DNA of 64,000 bases from Salvator merianae (taxonomy: Eukaryota > Chordata > Lepidosauria > Squamata > Teiidae), in assembly GCA_003586115.2 (NCBI GenBank), contig QVOM02000034.1, positions 135,391,598 to 135,455,597 of the forward strand. Reading direction: 5' to 3'. Position 1 is the stretch's first letter; each line of letters begins with the position of its first letter. Position numbers and translations under genes: made by a program. The notes beneath the pieces were generated by a model. It was not told the origin of the DNA, made no database searches, and saw only the letters and a list, made by a program, of their open reading frames with translations. Below, piece after piece: positions 59,560-64,000 of this stretch.

Positions 59560-59800
59560 CTGATTATTTTAAAATAAATTCAAGAACAGCAATAATGTAA
59601 AGCAGTATCTAAATGCAATCAGAACAATGAGGTTTAAAAAAAAAAACTAAAAAGAAAGAAAACTTTGGAAAAATATTTACCTGGAGTTGGGAAGGTATGT
59701 AAGTGTGATATAAGGGAAATTTTTTGAGAGATCATTCCATAGCCAGGACATTATTTCAAGCACCTAATAGTATGGCTATTTCAGGGGAATGCCTTTGAAT
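59560..59800 (-). mobile_element. possible L2-type fragment, antisense, badly eroded
   Basis: GAGAGATCATTCCATAGCCA at about 59725-59747 resembles the antisense of the L2 ORF2 end (compare 16305-16330). It is preceded by an A-rich 3' UTR-like part. The other landmarks are lost. Confidence 0.35.
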
Positions 59801-61239
59801 ATGGCTTTTACAAAAATCAAAGCAAAGGAACTGGGATGTATGGCGAAAGACAATCCATGTCAAGATACTGAAGTAATAAAGAAAATGATGTGATTGCTCC
59901 TTGGCTAACATGCTGTTGTTACATTTAGCATTTTCAATCAAGCTGACAGGCTATGAGTGCAAAGAACAATAATTTTATGACTTTTGGTGATGGCAGAGGA
60001 GAAATGATTAGTAATCAAATGCTCATAAAATTGGTTCTCTTTTAAACATTTCCTAATTTATGCATAAATGTTAAGACTGTATAAGATATAAATATACATT
60101 GTAATCCTGTTGATTAGAGCAAATATATGTATGTGTGTGGAACTGTATGTCTGAAGAGCGAATGACTATATCATATTGTTATATTGATGATAAACTCTGA
60201 ATTCTAAAGTAACAAGGCTACAGACGGCTGCATGTGATTTGAAACTGAATATGTAATTCTGAAATATTAATGATTGGCTTTAGAAACTGGATGTTACTTA
60301 TTCTCCATTAAACTTTTGTCAGCCTTCAGGAGAATTTGTTGTGGACATACCTTAGTTCTAGGGGGAATCACTGAGACCAACTTAGGATTTTTGTTTGTTT
60401 GTTTTTAATGAATAAACTTGCATGCATTTTACCTGTCTTGATGAATTCTTGGAATGGAAAACTCAATGAAATGCGTGTTTGAATGCCTATCTGAGCAACA
60501 GCCTTCTTAGTTAGCTATATCTACAGCATAGAAACCACTGATTGTGTACTCTTTTGCACAATCACAGCAGAAAGCCATTGCTTGTATCAGCCAACAAAGC
60601 TAACGTGACTTTAGATTTTTTTAAAGGAGGTAAGAACTGACTTTTGTTTTTATTTTTCTGGACTGCTGCTTTATCTGTTTGTCTGGAAATTCAGCCACTT
60701 CAATTTGGAAGTGAATCTTTTGCTAGTCTTAATCTTAGTACTACTTTTTGTTTCAGTATGTGAGGATACAGATTTGCCTCTTAAATCAGTGGAAGTTACT
60801 TTGTGTTTGTAAGGTTTCCACATGAACCTTGGACTTTAGTTAACCACTGGTTTTCTTGCTTTCAATTCCAGCAGCTATAGTTTCTATAAGCTAGCAAACA
60901 CTTAGACCCATTGACTCAGATCTTGTTGAAAGAGAATGACTTCATCTTTCTTGTTAGCAGCTAGCAAAAAATAAAATACTATTTCCATTGTTCCGAAATG
61001 CTGAAATAGCAATAATAACAATTGAGTTGTGTATCAGACAGCAGACTCTCTTGAGATCTGCTGAATTCCATCCACAATGATAAACATTTTAGCACTCTGT
61101 TAAAATGTAGCAGTTTTGGAGCTGTGAACTACAGCCAGCGAGAAACTGCTGTGATCTCCCCATGTCCCTCTAAGAATCTATGCAGTAGTTTCAGCAAATT
61201 CTTTATTGCAAAGCAGAATAGGAACATAACCAAACTCCC
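59801..61239. other. unassigned stretch
   Basis: No gene or repeat was recognised in this AT-rich part. Confidence 0.45.
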
Positions 61240-61575
61240 GAAGGAGATCGGCATTTGGAAAATGAGGTAAAGGAGACATCCGAAAAGGAAAGAGTAGTCA
61301 TAATGGGAGATTTCAATTACCCTCACATAGATTGGGTGAACTCTTGATCAACTCATGACAGAGAGATAAAATTCCTAGACTTGATAAACGATTGTTCCCT
61401 AGAGCAGGTGGTTGTGGAACCAATGAGGGGAAAGGGGATTCTCGACTTGAATCTAAGTAATGCTCAGGATCTGGTACAGGATGTTGCTGTGACTAATCCA
61501 ATAGGGAACAGCAAACACGGTGTGATAAATTTCAACTTAAAATCAGTGATGACATCAAATGGATGCTTATCAATA
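61240..61575 (+). mobile_element. CR1-type LINE, endonuclease domain fragment
   Basis: The plus strand encodes RVVIMGDFNYPHIDW, with GDFN at 61306-61317, the conserved metal-binding/catalytic motif of apurinic-type endonucleases in CR1-like LINEs. After one stop come FLDLINDCSLEQVVVEP and GKGILDLNLSN, then NSKHGVINFNL, where the family has S-D-H. The Asp of that SDH motif reads Lys, which with the stop shows it is inactive. It covers only the second half of the endonuclease. The reverse transcriptase is absent, and the copy is internal with both ends lost. CR1 is the likely clade. Confidence 0.8.
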
Positions 61576-63384
61576 GGTTTTCACAAATAATACTGAATGC
61601 TTTTGTTTGTAGATCCTAGACTGATGCTAAAAAGAAAGAGAAAAAAAGTTACCAGCTTTAAAGTCACCTCAAGATGGGCATTGAGATATTCTGAATTAAG
61701 AATTGTCCTTATCGCATCTTAGTGCAAGTCTCATAGTCCTTACTGAGAGCTGTGCTTCTTTTAATTTGGTTTCTTCTCCATGTTATATAAATTGAAGTAT
61801 ACAAGTGACAGGGATTGCAGTAGGATGCAAACAAGTCCTTGGAGATGATACGTTGTAGATCATTTACAGGCCCATATGCTGGAATGTATGAAGATGGCAG
61901 AGGCAACTGGCCAAATCACTGTGACTGACTAGTAATGCTAGCTTCCTTCTTCTTGCCCTCATACAGAGTGTGGCTTGCAAAACACGAGAAGAAAGCAGTA
62001 ACACTCCCACTCTTGTAGAGCTTTAAGGGAAGTCCTTTCTTCAGTTCAGAGGGGCTTTCCAAAGGAAATTAAAGTATGGAACCAAAAGAGAAATATTTCA
62101 CACCCTCAGTACTCTGGGTAACTACATGCTTCGTTCCCTGGAATATCCCTGTACAAGCCCTAAACTTTGTGCTGATGTATATTGGGGGTGGACAACAGTA
62201 GCCCTCAGTGTTAATGTGAATATGCTTTGTTTTTTCAGCTAAGCTTTCTGGAATAAGAGCTGTTATGTTAGTTGTGACTTGGCTGGATACAGGTTTTCAC
62301 CAAGAATGTGTGTGTCTGTCTGAACCTTAGAATCTACAACTTGGGAATCACTGGGGAAATGGAAATTCAGTCAGAAAAGATCATGATTCTGAGCAAATAC
62401 AGATACTGATTTAAAAATATGACAAGAGAACCTCTTGTTTCTGAACCTTGCTTCAAATGACACCACCTTGCTTATAGCTAAAGACTGCTGGTTACAAAAC
62501 CATAATCAGGTACGGTTACTGGTCTTTGACCGCAATAAAGTCTGACAATCAGGAACTATGCCAAATATTACTGTAGGTAACTAACACAGTAGTTACACTC
62601 AGAAATTCTTGGTCCCTACAAACCCAGTCCTCTTTGGCAGGTTTGTTGAACCTGTTTGATAAATATGCCTTATGCCTTGCAGTAATTCTCAAACTAATCA
62701 GCTTTTATTATGGTGGTAACTGCTCCTCTAGGTGAAGCTGTTTTGAGTGAAGTACTCTGAAACAAATCGAGTTTGAGCATTCCTAAATTTGTGATGACAG
62801 GGCCAGCAGCACTGTTAGCAATTACCCAGATATGAACTTCAGTTTGTTGAAAAAATGGAGAAAAGCAACAGTAACCTCAGTTCTTTTTGTTCGATCTACC
62901 ATCTCCCAAACTTTTCCAAAGCTCATGTTCATCGATTCATCTTAGGCAGCTTCTAAAATCAATGACACTAAAGCACATGTATGATAATAAATGATTTATT
63001 TAAATATAAACAAGTACTTGTTAAGTGGCTTAAATAAATACTCTTTTAAGCAACTTAAAATATCAATGTTAATGCAGCTTCAATGGATGACTAAGGTTTT
63101 GCTGCCAAACATATTTTACAAAGTCATACCAATCATTTCTACTCATGGCTGTTTGGTGCTGAATAGGCTAAACCACAATTGTTTAAGATGAGACACCAAT
63201 GAATCACCACAACTTATGCTTGAAGTTGCGTCTAAGTGGTTTTTAAAAAGCTTTTTTCTTCAGCTTTCTTCCTTATTTGACTTTGGATGATATATATTCC
63301 CTTCCTAACTGTTGTCAGTGGCTGTTGAGATTGTCTCCTGGAATCTGTATGGGCAAATGCTTGCTGTTTGGACTTCTCTTTAGT
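61576..63384. other. unassigned stretch
   Basis: No gene or repeat was recognised. The pieces are AT-rich with short frames only. Confidence 0.45.
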
Positions 63385-63560
63385 AAAAGGAGAAGCCATA
63401 GCATAGTGGCAGAGCCGTTACCTGGAAAATAGAGGGTTGCAAGTTTGATGTTTGATAGAAAAAAAGTGATAGTAACCCACTTTCATATCTGCATGCATGG
63501 ATGCATCTGTACAGTCACCAGGAGTTCACCCTAACTTGATGATACCAAATAACACAAAGA
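63385..63560 (+). mobile_element. tRNA-derived SINE with BovB-like tail (Sauria-like)
   Basis: The head GCCATAGCATAGTGGCAGAG resembles an A box region. A degraded B box (GGGTTGCAAGTTTG, about 63433-63446) follows. The tail CAGTCACCAGGAGTTCACCC, then TAACTTGATGATACC, is like the BovB 3' end, the partner LINE present twice in this window. It is diverged. Confidence 0.6.
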
Positions 63561-63784
63561 GCTAGTAAGATCTTGTAGTTCTTCCAAGGACATTCCAGAA
63601 ACGCCTTTGGAAATTTCTCTTATATGCCATGTTTACTCGCAAAAAGTCCAGGGCAGTGCATAGTTTGTGCAAATGTATGTCTGATCCCCGTAACGTTAAA
63701 GCAGCAAAAACTAATCATAGCAGCAAAAAAGCAATACACTACATTGCAGTGCTTCAAGATATCTGTCTGTCCTCAGAGACAGTA

Positions 63785-64000
63785 CGTAAGAACATAAGAG
63801 GAGCCCTGTTGGATCAGGCCACAGCCCATCTAGTCCAGCATCCTGTCTCACACAGTGACCCACCAATTGCTACTGGGCATTCTCAAGCAGAAGATAAAAT
63901 AAAAACCTTCACGTGCTCCTGATTCCCTGCAAATGGCCTTTAAAGGCATCCTGCCTGTCACTCCAACCTGGAGTCACTATCTAGACATCAGTTCTAGTAG
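63785..64000 (+). repeat. interspersed repeat of the AGAGCCCTGCTGGATCAG type, copy 2, cut by the window edge
   Basis: It starts GTAAGAACATAAGAGGAGCC and runs GATCAGGCCACAGCCCATCT, TAGTCCAGCATCCTGTCTC and TCAGTTCTAGTAG up to the last base. It parallels 34478-34720. The remainder lies beyond the window. Confidence 0.78.

Noticed and set aside
1..64000. Bacterial-type systems (CRISPR, operons, phage defence)
   Set aside because: There are no regularly spaced repeats, no long tandem open frames and no ribosome-binding-site organisation. The repeat content is that of a vertebrate.

Overview
This window looks like nuclear DNA from a vertebrate, most likely a squamate reptile (lizard or gecko lineage). 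The evidence is the mix of interspersed repeats. There are two BovB (RTE-clade) LINE copies, many L2-type LINE fragments, CR1 pieces (including the typical 3' end with a tandem 8-mer), tRNA-derived SINEs with BovB- or L2-like 3' parts, and several short inverted-repeat DNA transposons. The sequence is AT-rich overall with many microsatellites. I saw no bacterial, phage or CRISPR features. I could not recognise any host protein-coding exon, tRNA, rRNA or other RNA gene. Most open frames are under 130 codons with no recognisable domain, so the window is probably intergenic or deep intronic.

Layout. 1-6.3 kb is mostly unassigned, with one small inverted-repeat transposon at 363-489 and a (CA)n tract. 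6.3-7.7 kb holds L2 tails, a SINE piece, a strong stem-loop and a second inverted-repeat element (7505-7642). 9.9-14.0 kb has degraded SINEs and a CpG-rich 0.57-kb element with terminal inverted repeats (13449-14023). 16.1-16.5, 23.4-23.9, 48.8-49.1, 51.6-52.0 and 52.4-52.6 kb hold minus-strand L2 pieces. 22.1-22.5 kb shows a short BovB copy inside an older repeat with its target duplication still visible. 24.8-25.7 kb carries the broken reading frame of a hAT-type transposase. 26.06-26.22 kb is a 71-nt-arm palindrome. 26.7-28.3 kb holds an antisense RTE-like piece and then a plus-strand L2 with reverse transcriptase. 31.5-32.15 kb is an unclassified repeat split by a MITE; an unsplit relative lies at 57.4-57.8 kb. 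38.1-38.6 kb is a Tigger/pogo-like element flanked by TA. 39.5-42.3 kb is a long but dead antisense BovB LINE. 43.50-43.77 kb is a MITE with a perfect target duplication. 53.1-53.4 kb is a SINE with both pol III boxes. 61.2-61.6 kb keeps a CR1-type endonuclease piece, and SINE copies fill the right edge.

The elements do not form a pathway. They are successive insertions, and the nested cases (22.1 kb, 31.8 kb) give relative ages. No new biological system was found. The items most worth following up are the near-perfect palindrome, the CpG-rich inverted-repeat element, the paired unclassified repeats, an unassigned frame at 33663-34118, and possible conserved noncoding blocks near 8.45-8.8 and 29.65-29.95 kb.
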